From an uncultured Sphingomonadaceae bacterium (GTDB lineage Bacteria; Pseudomonadota; Alphaproteobacteria; Sphingomonadales; Sphingomonadaceae): a stretch of 43,883 bases of DNA. The stretch spans positions 1 to 43,883 of the forward strand of contig CALKXX010000017.1 of NCBI GenBank assembly GCA_938003725.1, read 5' to 3'. A program made the translations under genes and the position numbers. Under the pieces are notes generated by a model, which ran no database searches, was not told the origin of the DNA, and saw only the letters and a program-made list of their open reading frames with translations. This document shows, piece by piece, positions 26,432 to 35,903 of this stretch (positions within the stretch are counted from its first letter, which is position 1; every line of letters begins with the position of its first letter).

Positions 26432-27360
26432 AAGGCCTCTCTCACAATCATTTCGACCAGTTGCTCATAGCTAATACCCATATATTTCGCTTGTTCGGGG
26501 ACAAGGCTAAGCGGGGTCATGCCGGGCTGTGTATTTGTTTCGAGCACGAACAAACCATCCGTGCCCAGTTCATCGTCCCAGCGATAGTCAGTGCGCGACG
26601 CCCCTTTACAGCCCAAAATCTCGTGCGCGTTTAACGCATATTCCAGACAGAGCTTTTCAATCTCAGGCGGAATTTTCGCTGGGCAAACATGATCGGTCAG
26701 TCCCTCTGTATATTTGGAATCGAAATCATAGAAACCGGATTTGGGTTTCAACTCCGTGACACACATTGCCTTACCGCCAATGACCGCAGTGGTCAGTTCG
26801 CGTCCCTTGATAAACGGTTCGGCGAGCAATTCGTCAAATTCCTGCCATGGGCCGGTTACGTCCAAACCAATGGGATTGCCGTAATTGCTGTCATCGGTCA
26901 CGATCGCAACGCCCACAGAGGACCCTTCGTTGACCGGCTTCAGTACATAAGGGCGTGGCATCGGGTCGGCTTTGTGGACATCCGCGCTCTTCACCATTTT
27001 TCCTGCGGGCATCGGTATACCTGCGGGGACAAGCTGTTGCTTGGTCAATTCCTTGTCGATGGCGATAACCGACGTTGCCAACCCGCTATGCGTATAGGGA
27101 ATTTGCATCAGATCTAACATGCCCTGCACGCTGCCATCCTCGCCGGGGCAGCCATGCAGCGCGTTGAACACCACATCGGGTTTCAGGCCATCAAGCACCA
27201 GGGCGATATTACGGTCCATATCAACCCGTGACACTTTATGTCCATTTTTCTCTAACGCAGCGGCGATATCCTTGCCGCTCATCAAGGATACTTCTCGCTC
27301 TTTCGACCAACCGCCCATCAGGACTGCGATGTGGAGATGCTTTTGATCTTTGAGACTCAT
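26428..27360 (-). CDS. ddlB: D-alanine--D-alanine ligase
   Basis: This 310-residue ATP-grasp enzyme joins two D-Ala for the peptidoglycan stem. Motifs are VLMGGWSKEREVSLMSG (N-terminal), NALHGCPGEDGSVQGMLD, YVLKPVNEGSSVGV and the C-terminal FVLETNTQPGMTPLSLVPEQA. The start MSLKDQ has GGGGAGG directly upstream; a start ten codons earlier would overlap murB more deeply. It is coupled to murB and ftsQ by ATGA overlaps on both sides. Confidence 0.97.
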   Translation of the reverse strand: MSLKDQKHLHIAVLMGGWSKEREVSLMSGKDIAAALEKNGHKVSRVDMDRNIALVLDGLKPDVVFNALHGCPGEDGSVQGMLDLMQIPYTHSGLATSVIAIDKELTKQQLVPAGIPMPAGKMVKSADVHKADPMPRPYVLKPVNEGSSVGVAIVTDDSNYGNPIGLDVTGPWQEFDELLAEPFIKGRELTTAVIGGKAMCVTELKPKSGFYDFDSKYTEGLTDHVCPAKIPPEIEKLCLEYALNAHEILGCKGASRTDYRWDDELGTDGLFVLETNTQPGMTPLSLVPEQAKYMGISYEQLVEMIVREAL

Positions 27361-28274
27361 AACACCTCCCCTACCCGCTGAATTTCCCACTGTAGGTCGA
27401 CGCCGCTATGCGCCTTTACCCGCTTGCGCACTTCTTCGCCCAATGCTTCGATATCGACAGAAGTTGCGCCGCCGAGATTGATGAGAAAATTACAATGTTT
27501 TTCGGACACCTGTGCCTGTCCGATTTGCAGGCCGCGACATCCGGCTTCATCGACGAGTTGCCATGCCTTTTTGTCGTCAGGGTTTTTGAAAGTAGAACCG
27601 CCGGTTTTCGTGCGCAAAGGCTGGGAAGCTTCCCGTTCATCGGCTATGCGCTGCATCTCCGCGCCAATAGTTTCCGGATCACCGCTTTTGCCCCGCAATT
27701 TGGCAGCCACAACGATGGAGCCCGCCGGAAGCTTCGAATGGCGATATGTATATCCCATATCGGCGAGCGGGATCGTGACCAATGTTCCATCGCGCAAGAC
27801 GACATCGGCACTTTCCAATATGTCTTTCATTTCCCGGCCATAGGCCCCGGCATTCATCCGCACCGCGCCGCCGATCGTCCCGGGGATGCCTCGCAGAAAT
27901 TCCATTCCCGCTATACCGTGATCTCGCGCCATGCTGGCGGCAGAAATTCCCGGAGCGCCGGCACCGCAGATCAAAATATCATCAATCCCAAACGTACCTT
28001 TGGACACTGTTTCAACAGCCGCAAATGCCTTGCCCAATCTGACCACCACGCCCTGGATGCCCCCATCGCGTATGATCAGATTGGACCCTAGCCCCAATGG
28101 CCAGATCGGAATCTCCGCAGGTAACTCACGGAGAAATTGTTGCAAATCGTCAATATCTTTCGGCTCAAACAGCCACTGTGCCAAACCGCCACTTTTGAAC
28201 CAGACAAGCTTCGCCAGATTCGCGTTTTCAGTCAGCTTTCCGCGCACCGACGGAAGGGTGTCGACGACACTCAT
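27357..28274 (-). CDS. murB: UDP-N-acetylenolpyruvoylglucosamine reductase
   Basis: This 305-residue FAD enzyme reduces UDP-GlcNAc-enolpyruvate to UDP-MurNAc. The FAD-binding segments are WPLGLGSNLIIRDGGI and FLRGIPGTIGGAVRMNAGAYG; GGSTFKNPDDKKAWQLVDEAG contains the catalytic Ser region and KHCNFLINLGGAT the late active-site part. The length fits the shorter (type II-like) MurB. It sits between murC and ddlB with ATGA overlaps. Confidence 0.97.
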   Translation of the reverse strand: MSVVDTLPSVRGKLTENANLAKLVWFKSGGLAQWLFEPKDIDDLQQFLRELPAEIPIWPLGLGSNLIIRDGGIQGVVVRLGKAFAAVETVSKGTFGIDDILICGAGAPGISAASMARDHGIAGMEFLRGIPGTIGGAVRMNAGAYGREMKDILESADVVLRDGTLVTIPLADMGYTYRHSKLPAGSIVVAAKLRGKSGDPETIGAEMQRIADEREASQPLRTKTGGSTFKNPDDKKAWQLVDEAGCRGLQIGQAQVSEKHCNFLINLGGATSVDIEALGEEVRKRVKAHSGVDLQWEIQRVGEVL

Positions 28275-29677
28275 GTCCGCGCCTCCCGGACCGACTGTTC
28301 AAGCCCCGCGGCCCATTTTGTAATGTCCCCCGCGCCAAGGCAGACGATCATATCTTTTTGCTGTGAAATTTCTGCAAGTTTCGTGGTCAGGTCCGCGTGA
28401 TCGGTAACCGTTTCCGCAACACGATGCCCGCGTTTGCGCAGGCCTTCTGCCAATGCCTCGCTGTCAATGCCATCAATCGGCTCTTCGCCGGCGACATATA
28501 CGGGGGTGACATAGACGATATCTGCATCGTTAAAGGCTTGCTGGAATTCCTCCATATGATCACGGAGCCGGGTAAACCGGTGCGGTTGAACCACGGCAAT
28601 AACTCGGCCTTCCGCGCCTTCCCGTGCAGCCGATAGTACCGCCTTGATTTCAACTGGATGATGAGCATAGTCGTCAATAATCGCTATCCCGTCGACTTCG
28701 CCAACTTTGGTAAAGCGCCGCTTGACCCCGCCAAACTGATCGAAACCTTTGGCAATTTGATCGTCGGTCATTCCCATTTCCAGACCGACAGCTACCGCCG
28801 CGATGGCGTTTTGCACATTGTGGCGCCCCGGCATGGGAAGCTCGATACCCTCAATAGTTCTTGCCTCACCGTCCCGGTCCGTGACCACCACATCAAAACG
28901 GTTACCGCCGGGAATGGGTGTGACGTTGACACCCTTCACATCGGCATGCGCTGAAAATCCATAGGAAATCAGACGCCGGTCGCGAATCCGTGGAAGAATC
29001 GCCTGTACCTCGGGATGGTCGATGCACAGGATCGCCGCTCCGTAAAATGGTACGTTTTCGATAAATTCCAGGAAGCTGTCCTTAATTTTGTCAAAACTGC
29101 CATAGTGATCAAGATGTTCGGGATCGATATTGGTCACCACCGCAATGGTGCCATCCAGACGCAGAAAACTTCCGTCACTTTCATCCGCTTCAACAACCAT
29201 CCATTCGCTGTCACCCAGGCGTGCGTTCGAACCATAGTTATTGATGATGCCGCCGTTTATGACCGTCGGATCAATTCCGCCCGCATCCAGCATCGCAGCG
29301 ACCATGGATGTCGTGGTTGTTTTTCCGTGGGTCCCGGCAATTGCAATTGTGGATTTTAAGCGCATCAGCTCGGCCAGCATTTCGGCACGGCGCACAAGCG
29401 GAATACGATTGGCGAGCGCGGCCTCAACTTCGGGATTGCCGCGTTTTACTGCTGTTGATGTCACGACAACCGCTGCACCTTCGACATTCTCTCCGGTCTG
29501 CCCGATGATTACCTTAATGCCCTTTTCGCGCAGTCCGTCTACGATATAGCCTTCCGCAATATCGCTACCCTGCACACTATAACCCAGATTATGCATCACC
29601 TCTGCGATACCGGACATGCCGATGCCGCCAATGCCGGAAAAGTGGATGGTGCCAATATCTGTGCCCACACCCTTCAT
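28271..29677 (-). CDS. murC: UDP-N-acetylmuramate--L-alanine ligase
   Basis: This 468-residue Mur ligase adds the first residue (L-Ala) to UDP-MurNAc. The N-terminal Rossmann-like motif is IHFSGIGGIGMSGIAEVM, the ATP P-loop AIAGTHGKTTTTSMVA (about 111-126), then WMVVEADESDGSFL and TNIDPEHLDHYG, with the C-terminal IIDDYAHHPVEIKAVL. All are family hallmarks. The stop and start codons overlap those of its neighbours by four bases. Confidence 0.97.
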   Translation of the reverse strand: MKGVGTDIGTIHFSGIGGIGMSGIAEVMHNLGYSVQGSDIAEGYIVDGLREKGIKVIIGQTGENVEGAAVVVTSTAVKRGNPEVEAALANRIPLVRRAEMLAELMRLKSTIAIAGTHGKTTTTSMVAAMLDAGGIDPTVINGGIINNYGSNARLGDSEWMVVEADESDGSFLRLDGTIAVVTNIDPEHLDHYGSFDKIKDSFLEFIENVPFYGAAILCIDHPEVQAILPRIRDRRLISYGFSAHADVKGVNVTPIPGGNRFDVVVTDRDGEARTIEGIELPMPGRHNVQNAIAAVAVGLEMGMTDDQIAKGFDQFGGVKRRFTKVGEVDGIAIIDDYAHHPVEIKAVLSAAREGAEGRVIAVVQPHRFTRLRDHMEEFQQAFNDADIVYVTPVYVAGEEPIDGIDSEALAEGLRKRGHRVAETVTDHADLTTKLAEISQQKDMIVCLGAGDITKWAAGLEQSVREART

Positions 29678-30858
29678 GAAACGCTGTCTTTCGCAAGCGC
29701 TTCTCTCGGAGCTGTACCCAAGGCAGGCCGCTCTTTGTTCGCTTTGATGGTTTTGGACAGTGGAGACGTCCCGATACTCTCCACCAGATCGGCAAGATCA
29801 CGCACAGCATCCGGACGTCCGCATTTTTTGGCAAAGCGCGCTGCATTTTCCAACGCGCCCGGGCCCAAAGCCATTTTCTGCATCTGTTTGGCCAGTTCCT
29901 TTGCAGTAAAGCCGGCCTGCGCAATCGCACGCGCGCCGCCGGCCTCAACCATTTCTTTCACATTATAGGTCTGATGATCGTCCATCGCGCTGGGCAATGG
30001 AATCAATATGGCCGGACGGCCCGCAGTCGTCAGCTCCGCGATGGTTGATGCCCCTGCCCGCCCAATGACCAGATGCGCCCATCCCAATCGCTGTGGCAAA
30101 TCGGGGAGATAGGTTGCTAGCTCGGCCGGAATATCATGCTCTGCATATTTTGCGCGAACCCGTTCAATATCCTGCTCGCGGCATTGCTGCGTAATCTGCA
30201 AGCGTCGGCGCAAATGCATTGGCAACATTGCCATTGCATCGGGCACCACATCGGAGAGAATGGTCGCGCCCTGACTACCGCCGGTAACAAGAACCCGAAA
30301 AATACCCTCTTCCGTCAACGGTGGATAGGGTTCGTCGCGTAGCGCGATAACCTCTTCCCGCACCGGGTTTCCGACCAGATGGACTTTATCGGTATATTTG
30401 GATTTGATCCGCGACACATTGGGATAGGATGTCGCAATTGCATTCACATTGCGCGCCGCCAAACGATTGACCCGGCCCAGGACCGAATTCTGTTCGTGCA
30501 CAACTGTCGGAATATCGCGTTTGAACGCTGCTAGCAAAGCCGGGAATGCCGGATACCCACCAAAACCAACCACTGCTGAGGGTGCAAATGTCTCATAAAG
30601 TTGCATCGCCATCTTGCGGCCCTTCATAATCGCACGGGTACCGCCAATCCAGCTGCGTGGATCTTTCGTCACCCGTCCGGCAGGGAGGACGTGGACTTGG
30701 CCATCGTCAACCATACCCGGAATTTTCTCGCCGCGTTCGTCGGTGATAAGAGCAACCCGGTGGCCGCGTTGTACCAGTTCTTCACCCAGCGCATAGGCCG
30801 GGATCATGTGACCACCGGTGCCGCCGGCTGCCAAGACATAATGTTTGGAGAAACTCAT
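29674..30858 (-). CDS. murG: UDP-GlcNAc--undecaprenyl-PP-MurNAc-pentapeptide transferase
   Basis: This 394-residue GT-B glycosyltransferase converts lipid I to lipid II on the inner face of the membrane. The first glycine loop is VLAAGGTGGHMIPAYAL; VGFGGYPAFPALLAA, VLVTGGSQGA and VIGRAGASTIAELTTAGRPAILIPLP mark the donor-binding domain. The start MSFSKHY overlaps the ftsW stop as ATGA; an earlier GTG-type extension would reach into ftsW. The C-terminal tail after the usual end (SIGTSPLSKTIKANKERP onward) is about 30 residues longer than in E. coli. Confidence 0.97.
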   Translation of the reverse strand: MSFSKHYVLAAGGTGGHMIPAYALGEELVQRGHRVALITDERGEKIPGMVDDGQVHVLPAGRVTKDPRSWIGGTRAIMKGRKMAMQLYETFAPSAVVGFGGYPAFPALLAAFKRDIPTVVHEQNSVLGRVNRLAARNVNAIATSYPNVSRIKSKYTDKVHLVGNPVREEVIALRDEPYPPLTEEGIFRVLVTGGSQGATILSDVVPDAMAMLPMHLRRRLQITQQCREQDIERVRAKYAEHDIPAELATYLPDLPQRLGWAHLVIGRAGASTIAELTTAGRPAILIPLPSAMDDHQTYNVKEMVEAGGARAIAQAGFTAKELAKQMQKMALGPGALENAARFAKKCGRPDAVRDLADLVESIGTSPLSKTIKANKERPALGTAPREALAKDSVS

Positions 30859-32102
30859 TTTGCTACCGCTCCCTTCGCGGGCCATTTCGATACATAATCG
30901 GACCGATCAAGATAGGGATTTCGTCGGGTAAATGCCAATAACAGTCCAAGCCCAAGTGATAACGCAATCATCGACGATCCGCCATAGCTAACCAGCGGCA
31001 ACGTCATGCCTTTTGAAGGAAATAGCTGAAGGTTCACCGCCATGTTTATAAGCGCTTGTCCGCCAAATTGCGCCGTCAGCCCGGCAACTGCAAGAATGAT
31101 AAAATTATCCTCTTCATCGAGCAACCGGATGAACACCCGTACAATGATCGCAAGATACACCATCGCGATTGCGACGCAGGCGAGCAATCCGAACTCTTCC
31201 CCGATCACGGAAAATATATAGTCGGTATGCGCCTCGGGAAGCTTGAACTTCGCGGTACCCAGACCGGGGCCCGTCCCCAGCAACCCGCCGCCCGTAAGCG
31301 CCTTGTGCGCCAGCATTACCTGATCAAATTCATCGCCACCAAACAACCACGTGTTGATCCTCTGTGTCGCAACGGGGTAAAGGAAATAGGCACCGACAAT
31401 ACCGCCAATACCGCCAATACTGATCGCTGCGATCAATCGCGCCGACAGGCCGGAAATCAACATCAAGGTAAACCATATGCCGCAAAAGATGATCGTCTGC
31501 CCCAGATTGGGTTGCATCATCAGCAACAGCGCAATGATTCCAGTGATCGCAATGGATAGCGGGATCAGCGGCAGCGAAGGATCTTTAACACGCAGCGATA
31601 ACAGCCATGCGATGGATACGGCGTAAAATGGTTTCAAAAATTCGCCCGGCTGTATGGTTGCAAAACCATATCCGATCCAACGTTTCGCGCCATTGACCGT
31701 GTTACCCATGATGGGAACCAGAAACAGCAATGCAAAAGCCAATATAGCTGCAACCAAAGCGAAACGCCTTGCCTGTTCCTTGGGCGCCATGGAGACGAGG
31801 AGCATCAACGGGACGCCGACAATGACCCAACCAAGTTGCCGGTAGAAATAGTAAAGCGGGTCCAGCGTCACCGCATCCGTGCTGTGCTTTAAAGCGGTTA
31901 CCGGAGAGGCCGCAGCCACCGCGATCAAACCGATGGCCACCAGCGTCATGATTAGGCCGAGTAGCACCCGGTCCAGTTCCCAGAACCAGATCGCCAGAGG
32001 CGTCCGGTCACTGCGGCCCAGCCGCGATTCAAATTGAAAGCGCCTCTTTTTCAGACCAGATGCAATTTCCGGCAATGCGCCCGGTGACGTCGTTTCATTC
32101 AT
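30855..32102 (-). CDS. ftsW: Peptidoglycan glycosyltransferase FtsW
   Basis: This 415-residue SEDS-family polymerase has about ten transmembrane helices and polymerises lipid II at the septum with FtsI. Family signatures are NTVNGAKRWIGYGFATIQPGEFLKPFY (read as GAKRWI and QPGEFLKP), MMQPNLGQTIIF, ALTGGGLLGTGPGLG, HTDYIFSVIGEEFG and the C-terminal LPLVSYGGSSMIALSLGLG. A cytoplasmic N-terminus of about 45 residues precedes the first helix. ATGA overlaps join it to murD and murG. Confidence 0.97.
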   Translation of the reverse strand: MNETTSPGALPEIASGLKKRRFQFESRLGRSDRTPLAIWFWELDRVLLGLIMTLVAIGLIAVAAASPVTALKHSTDAVTLDPLYYFYRQLGWVIVGVPLMLLVSMAPKEQARRFALVAAILAFALLFLVPIMGNTVNGAKRWIGYGFATIQPGEFLKPFYAVSIAWLLSLRVKDPSLPLIPLSIAITGIIALLLMMQPNLGQTIIFCGIWFTLMLISGLSARLIAAISIGGIGGIVGAYFLYPVATQRINTWLFGGDEFDQVMLAHKALTGGGLLGTGPGLGTAKFKLPEAHTDYIFSVIGEEFGLLACVAIAMVYLAIIVRVFIRLLDEEDNFIILAVAGLTAQFGGQALINMAVNLQLFPSKGMTLPLVSYGGSSMIALSLGLGLLLAFTRRNPYLDRSDYVSKWPAKGAVAK

Positions 32103-33442
32103 CGCGCTAATCCCCCGGCCTCAGAATGGAGGCCACCAACCTCACCTTTTTCGATCACCGAATTGACGCAGCAGCGGAAACAATTTCCCCGCGCCTCAAA
32201 ATCCTTGAACTGGTCAAATGAGGCGCAGGCCGGTGATAGCAAAACCACTTCCCCCGGTTTTGCATTGGCTGCTGCGCGTTGCACGGCTGTCAGCATCATC
32301 TCGCAGGAGTCCACCGGCATGTGAGGCTCAAGCAGACTGCCAAACATGGGGCCCGCTTCGCCAATGGTATAGGCTTTAACAATATTGTCGAAAAATGGTG
32401 CACATTCATCAAGATTATCATCTTTGGGCAAGCCGCCCACTATCCAGTGGATTTTGGAATAAGCACCGAGCGCCGGTCCGGTGGAGGCCGCGTTGGTCGC
32501 CTTGCTGTCGTTGACAAATAGTACGCCGTTCGCCTCTGCCATGCGTTCCATACGGTGCGGCAATCCGCGAAAATCCTTCAGCGCTTGATCCAGTTGCGCC
32601 TGACTAATACCCAGGCTGAACGCAGCGGATCCAGCGACAATCGCATTTTGCATATTATGCGGCCCCTGTAGCGATGGCCAATTTTCTTGGCCCTTACCAA
32701 TAGCAGCACTCAGATCAAGCACATCACCGATACGATTTTCTTCGCGCAGATACTCGATCACCAATTGGCTTTTTTCGTCTGTGCCGGAAATAATTGCGGT
32801 TTGGGCTTGCGACATCATATCGAACAATCGCGCTTTCGATGCCGCATAGGCATCAAAACCGTCATAGCGGTCCAAATGGTCTGGCGTGATGTTCAGCAGA
32901 ATACCGATTTCGCAATCCAGGCTGTGCGTCAGGTCAATTTGATAGCTGGACAGTTCAAGAACGTAGATACCGCCATCTGATAAAGGCTCCTGCGCCATGA
33001 TCGGCAGTCCGATATTGCCGCCCATCTGTGAAGGAATACCGGCACTTTCGATGATGTGGTGCAACAGGGCCGTTGTGGTTGATTTGCCATTGGTCCCGGT
33101 GATGCCCACCACTTTATGGCGAGGCAATGAGGCGCGCGCGCGTGCAAATAGTTCTATGTCACCAATGATTGGAACGTTGGCGTCGGCCGCCTTTTGAACA
33201 ATCGGATGTGTATTTAGCGGCACGCCAGGTGAGACGATGATCGCATCATAACCGCTAAGATCGCTATTCATCGGGTCTGCCACAGTCGCGCGGTCGGAAA
33301 CACTGTCGCGCAATTCTTCGCGTGCATCCCATGCCATCAATTCCGCGCCGCTGGCATGTAGTGCATCCAACGTTGCCATACCGGATCTGGCGAGACCCAA
33401 AATGGCATAACGTTTTCCGGAAAAGGCGGGAGAGGTTATCAT
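32099..33442 (-). CDS. murD: UDP-N-acetylmuramoyl-L-alanine--D-glutamate ligase
   Basis: This 447-residue Mur ligase adds D-Glu to UDP-MurNAc-L-Ala. N-terminal YAILGLARSGMATLDAL, P-loop VVGITGTNGKSTTTALL, VLELSSYQIDLT, NITPDHLDRYDGF and C-terminal LLSPACASFDQFKDFEARG identify it. Length is typical. ATGA overlaps connect it to mraY and ftsW. Confidence 0.97.
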   Translation of the reverse strand: MITSPAFSGKRYAILGLARSGMATLDALHASGAELMAWDAREELRDSVSDRATVADPMNSDLSGYDAIIVSPGVPLNTHPIVQKAADANVPIIGDIELFARARASLPRHKVVGITGTNGKSTTTALLHHIIESAGIPSQMGGNIGLPIMAQEPLSDGGIYVLELSSYQIDLTHSLDCEIGILLNITPDHLDRYDGFDAYAASKARLFDMMSQAQTAIISGTDEKSQLVIEYLREENRIGDVLDLSAAIGKGQENWPSLQGPHNMQNAIVAGSAAFSLGISQAQLDQALKDFRGLPHRMERMAEANGVLFVNDSKATNAASTGPALGAYSKIHWIVGGLPKDDNLDECAPFFDNIVKAYTIGEAGPMFGSLLEPHMPVDSCEMMLTAVQRAAANAKPGEVVLLSPACASFDQFKDFEARGNCFRCCVNSVIEKGEVGGLHSEAGGLAR

Positions 33443-34509
33443 CTGAGTTTCAGCGTCGCCAATCCAGCAAGTGCAAGCACCAGCGAGATGATCCAGAAGC
33501 GGATCACCACGGTGGACTCGGACCAGCCAAGTTGTTCAAAATGGTGATGAATTGGGGCCATCCGGAACACCCGCTTGCCGGTGCGTTTGAAGAAGAACAC
33601 CTGTACGATCACGGATACAGCCTCCAGCACAAACAGCCCGCCGACGATGGCGAGCACGATTTCATGATGGATTGAAACAGCAATTGCGCCCAAGGCGCCG
33701 CCCAGTGCAAGGCTGCCGGTGTCTCCCATAAACACAGCAGCCGGCGGCGCATTAAACCAGAGAAACGCGAGACAGGAACCAATGATGCACGCACAGAATA
33801 TCGCCAGTTCACCCGCCCCCTTTACAAACGGTATCCCCAGATATTCGGCGAACACAGCATTGCCAGACATATAAACCAGTACCAAAAACGCTGCGCTTGC
33901 GATTACCACAGGCATGGTTGCAAGGCCGTCCAGGCCATCGGTCAAGTTTACCGCGTTACCGGCACCAACCATCACAAACATCGCGAACGGTAGGTAGAAC
34001 CAACCTAAATCAAGCTGTACATCGTTGAAAAACGGAACATAGAGGCTTGTCCCAACTTGCTGAATGATGAGCCATCCGGCAAAACCGGCAACCACAAATT
34101 CCATCAGCAACCTAATCCTGCCCGGAACGCCTTTATGGCTTCCCTTACTCACTTTGTCATAGTCGTCCATGAAGCCAATCGCGCCAAAGCCGAGCGTTAC
34201 AAAGATACAGGCCCAGACAAACATGTTGCTGAGATCCATCCACAACAACAGGGAAATCACCAGTGATGTTAAGATCATGAGACCGCCCATCGTCGGCGTG
34301 CCCGCTTTTTTCAGATGGGTAATTGGGCCATCTTCCCGGATTGGCTGTCCCTTACCTTGCCGCATCCTGAGCATGTTGATGAAGCGCGGACCAATCAGCA
34401 TGCCAATAAACAGCGCTGTCGCGACCGCAGCTCCGGAACGGAAACTCAAATAGCGAATAACGTTTAATATGCCCTCAAATTCTAACCATTGGGCTATCAG
34501 ATAAATCAT
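33439..34509 (-). CDS. mraY: Phospho-N-acetylmuramoyl-pentapeptide-transferase
   Basis: This 356-residue integral membrane enzyme with about ten helices makes lipid I from UDP-MurNAc-pentapeptide and undecaprenyl phosphate. Diagnostic stretches are GTPTMGGLMIL, GFMDDYDKV (Mg-binding Asp pair), NAVNLTDGLDGLA, AFLWFNAPPAAVFMGDTGSLALGG and MAPIHHHFEQLGW (the His-rich loop). Both termini overlap neighbours by four bases. Confidence 0.98.
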   Translation of the reverse strand: MIYLIAQWLEFEGILNVIRYLSFRSGAAVATALFIGMLIGPRFINMLRMRQGKGQPIREDGPITHLKKAGTPTMGGLMILTSLVISLLLWMDLSNMFVWACIFVTLGFGAIGFMDDYDKVSKGSHKGVPGRIRLLMEFVVAGFAGWLIIQQVGTSLYVPFFNDVQLDLGWFYLPFAMFVMVGAGNAVNLTDGLDGLATMPVVIASAAFLVLVYMSGNAVFAEYLGIPFVKGAGELAIFCACIIGSCLAFLWFNAPPAAVFMGDTGSLALGGALGAIAVSIHHEIVLAIVGGLFVLEAVSVIVQVFFFKRTGKRVFRMAPIHHHFEQLGWSESTVVIRFWIISLVLALAGLATLKLR

Positions 34510-35903
34510 TCATATTCCCCGCTCACCAACGCGGAAACCACGCTCGCAAGTCCCAAATAATTTGACCCCTTAATAAGAAGGATGTCTTCGTCGCTGATAA
34601 TTTTTGCGACCTCGGCCAGCGCTTCCGAAGAGCTGGCCGCATGTGTTATTTTCAAGTCGGAATCAACATCACTCGATAATTTGTCGGCAGTATGTGTCAT
34701 TTCATCGCCGACAAGGATTGCGGACCCTGCGCCGGACGCCAAGATATCCTCTGCAAGGACTTCATGATAATGTTGCGCCTTGTCGCCAAGTTCGCCCATC
34801 GCACCAAGAACCACAATTTTTTGACCGGCGGCGTTTTCGCTCGCAAACTGCGCCAATGTTGCTTTCATCGAAACGGGGTTCGCGTTGTAACTCTCGTCAA
34901 TTACAAGTGCTTGCCCGCCGTTTTTCAGGATGACATCATGTCGCCGACCGCGCCCGTCCAGCCCGTCCAGCTCCGCCAGCGCCAAACCGGCTGATGCCAG
35001 ATCACCGCCAACCGCCTGCACAGCGGCCAATATCGCGAGAGCATTTGAAACCCAGTGACGTCCCGGTGCCGAAATTGTAAAGCACAGGCTTTGATCGCCT
35101 AGCTTTGCCGTTACCAAGGAGCCGCCGCCCTGTGCCGGCACAATGTCCACAGCTCGCACGTCAGCATTTTTGTCAAAGCCGAAACTGACGACCTTATCCG
35201 TATATTTTAACGCCACTTTTTTCAGGCGATCGTGATGCGGACTATCGAACGGGATGATGGCAGTGCCATCTTTGGTCAACCCTTTAAAAATTTCCGATTT
35301 GGCATCGGCAATCTGTTCCACGCTGTCAAAAAATCCAACATGGGCCGGGGCAATTGCCGTGACAATCGCAACGTCTGGGCGCACTAGCTGGGTAAGCTCC
35401 GACAGCTCACCGGGGTGATTCATCCCCATTTCAAATATGCCATATTCGGTTTCAGCCGGCATGCGCGAGAGGCTAAGCGGAACGCCGACATGATTATTAT
35501 AACTTTTTACAGAACGATGCGCCTTGCCCAGTGAACAGCGTTCAAGCGCGGCGAACAGCGCCTCTTTCGTTCCCGTTTTGCCTACCGACCCGGTAACACC
35601 GATGATCTTTGCATTGGTCCGCGCACGTGCGGCAACGGCGAGCCTGTTCAGTGCATCAGTCGTGTCTTGCACCAAAATATGCGGACCTTCCGAAGGCTCA
35701 CTTACAATTGCGCCCGATCCGCCAGCGGCGTAAACCTTATCAAGATAAAGATGGCCGTTGCTCTCTTCACCTTTGAGCGCGAAAAACAGGTCTCCCTTGC
35801 CCACTTCACGGGAATCAAAAGCTACGCCATCGACTTCAAAGTCGGTATTCGCCTGGCCATTGACGGCCTTGGCCAGATCAGAGGCACTCCATAAAGCCAT
35901 CAT
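34506..35903 (-). CDS. murF: UDP-N-acetylmuramoyl-tripeptide--D-alanyl-D-alanine ligase
   Basis: This 465-residue Mur ligase adds D-Ala-D-Ala to complete the UDP-MurNAc-pentapeptide. FDSREVGKGDLFFALKGE is the N-terminal uridine-binding motif, IIGVTGSVGKTGTKEAL the P-loop, FEMGMNHPGELSEL and NALAILAA follow, and VIDESYNANPVSMKATL is in the C-terminal domain. The start MMALWSASD overlaps the murE stop as ATGA; a start 15 codons earlier lies inside murE and is not favoured. Confidence 0.97.
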   Translation of the reverse strand: MMALWSASDLAKAVNGQANTDFEVDGVAFDSREVGKGDLFFALKGEESNGHLYLDKVYAAGGSGAIVSEPSEGPHILVQDTTDALNRLAVAARARTNAKIIGVTGSVGKTGTKEALFAALERCSLGKAHRSVKSYNNHVGVPLSLSRMPAETEYGIFEMGMNHPGELSELTQLVRPDVAIVTAIAPAHVGFFDSVEQIADAKSEIFKGLTKDGTAIIPFDSPHHDRLKKVALKYTDKVVSFGFDKNADVRAVDIVPAQGGGSLVTAKLGDQSLCFTISAPGRHWVSNALAILAAVQAVGGDLASAGLALAELDGLDGRGRRHDVILKNGGQALVIDESYNANPVSMKATLAQFASENAAGQKIVVLGAMGELGDKAQHYHEVLAEDILASGAGSAILVGDEMTHTADKLSSDVDSDLKITHAASSSEALAEVAKIISDEDILLIKGSNYLGLASVVSALVSGEYE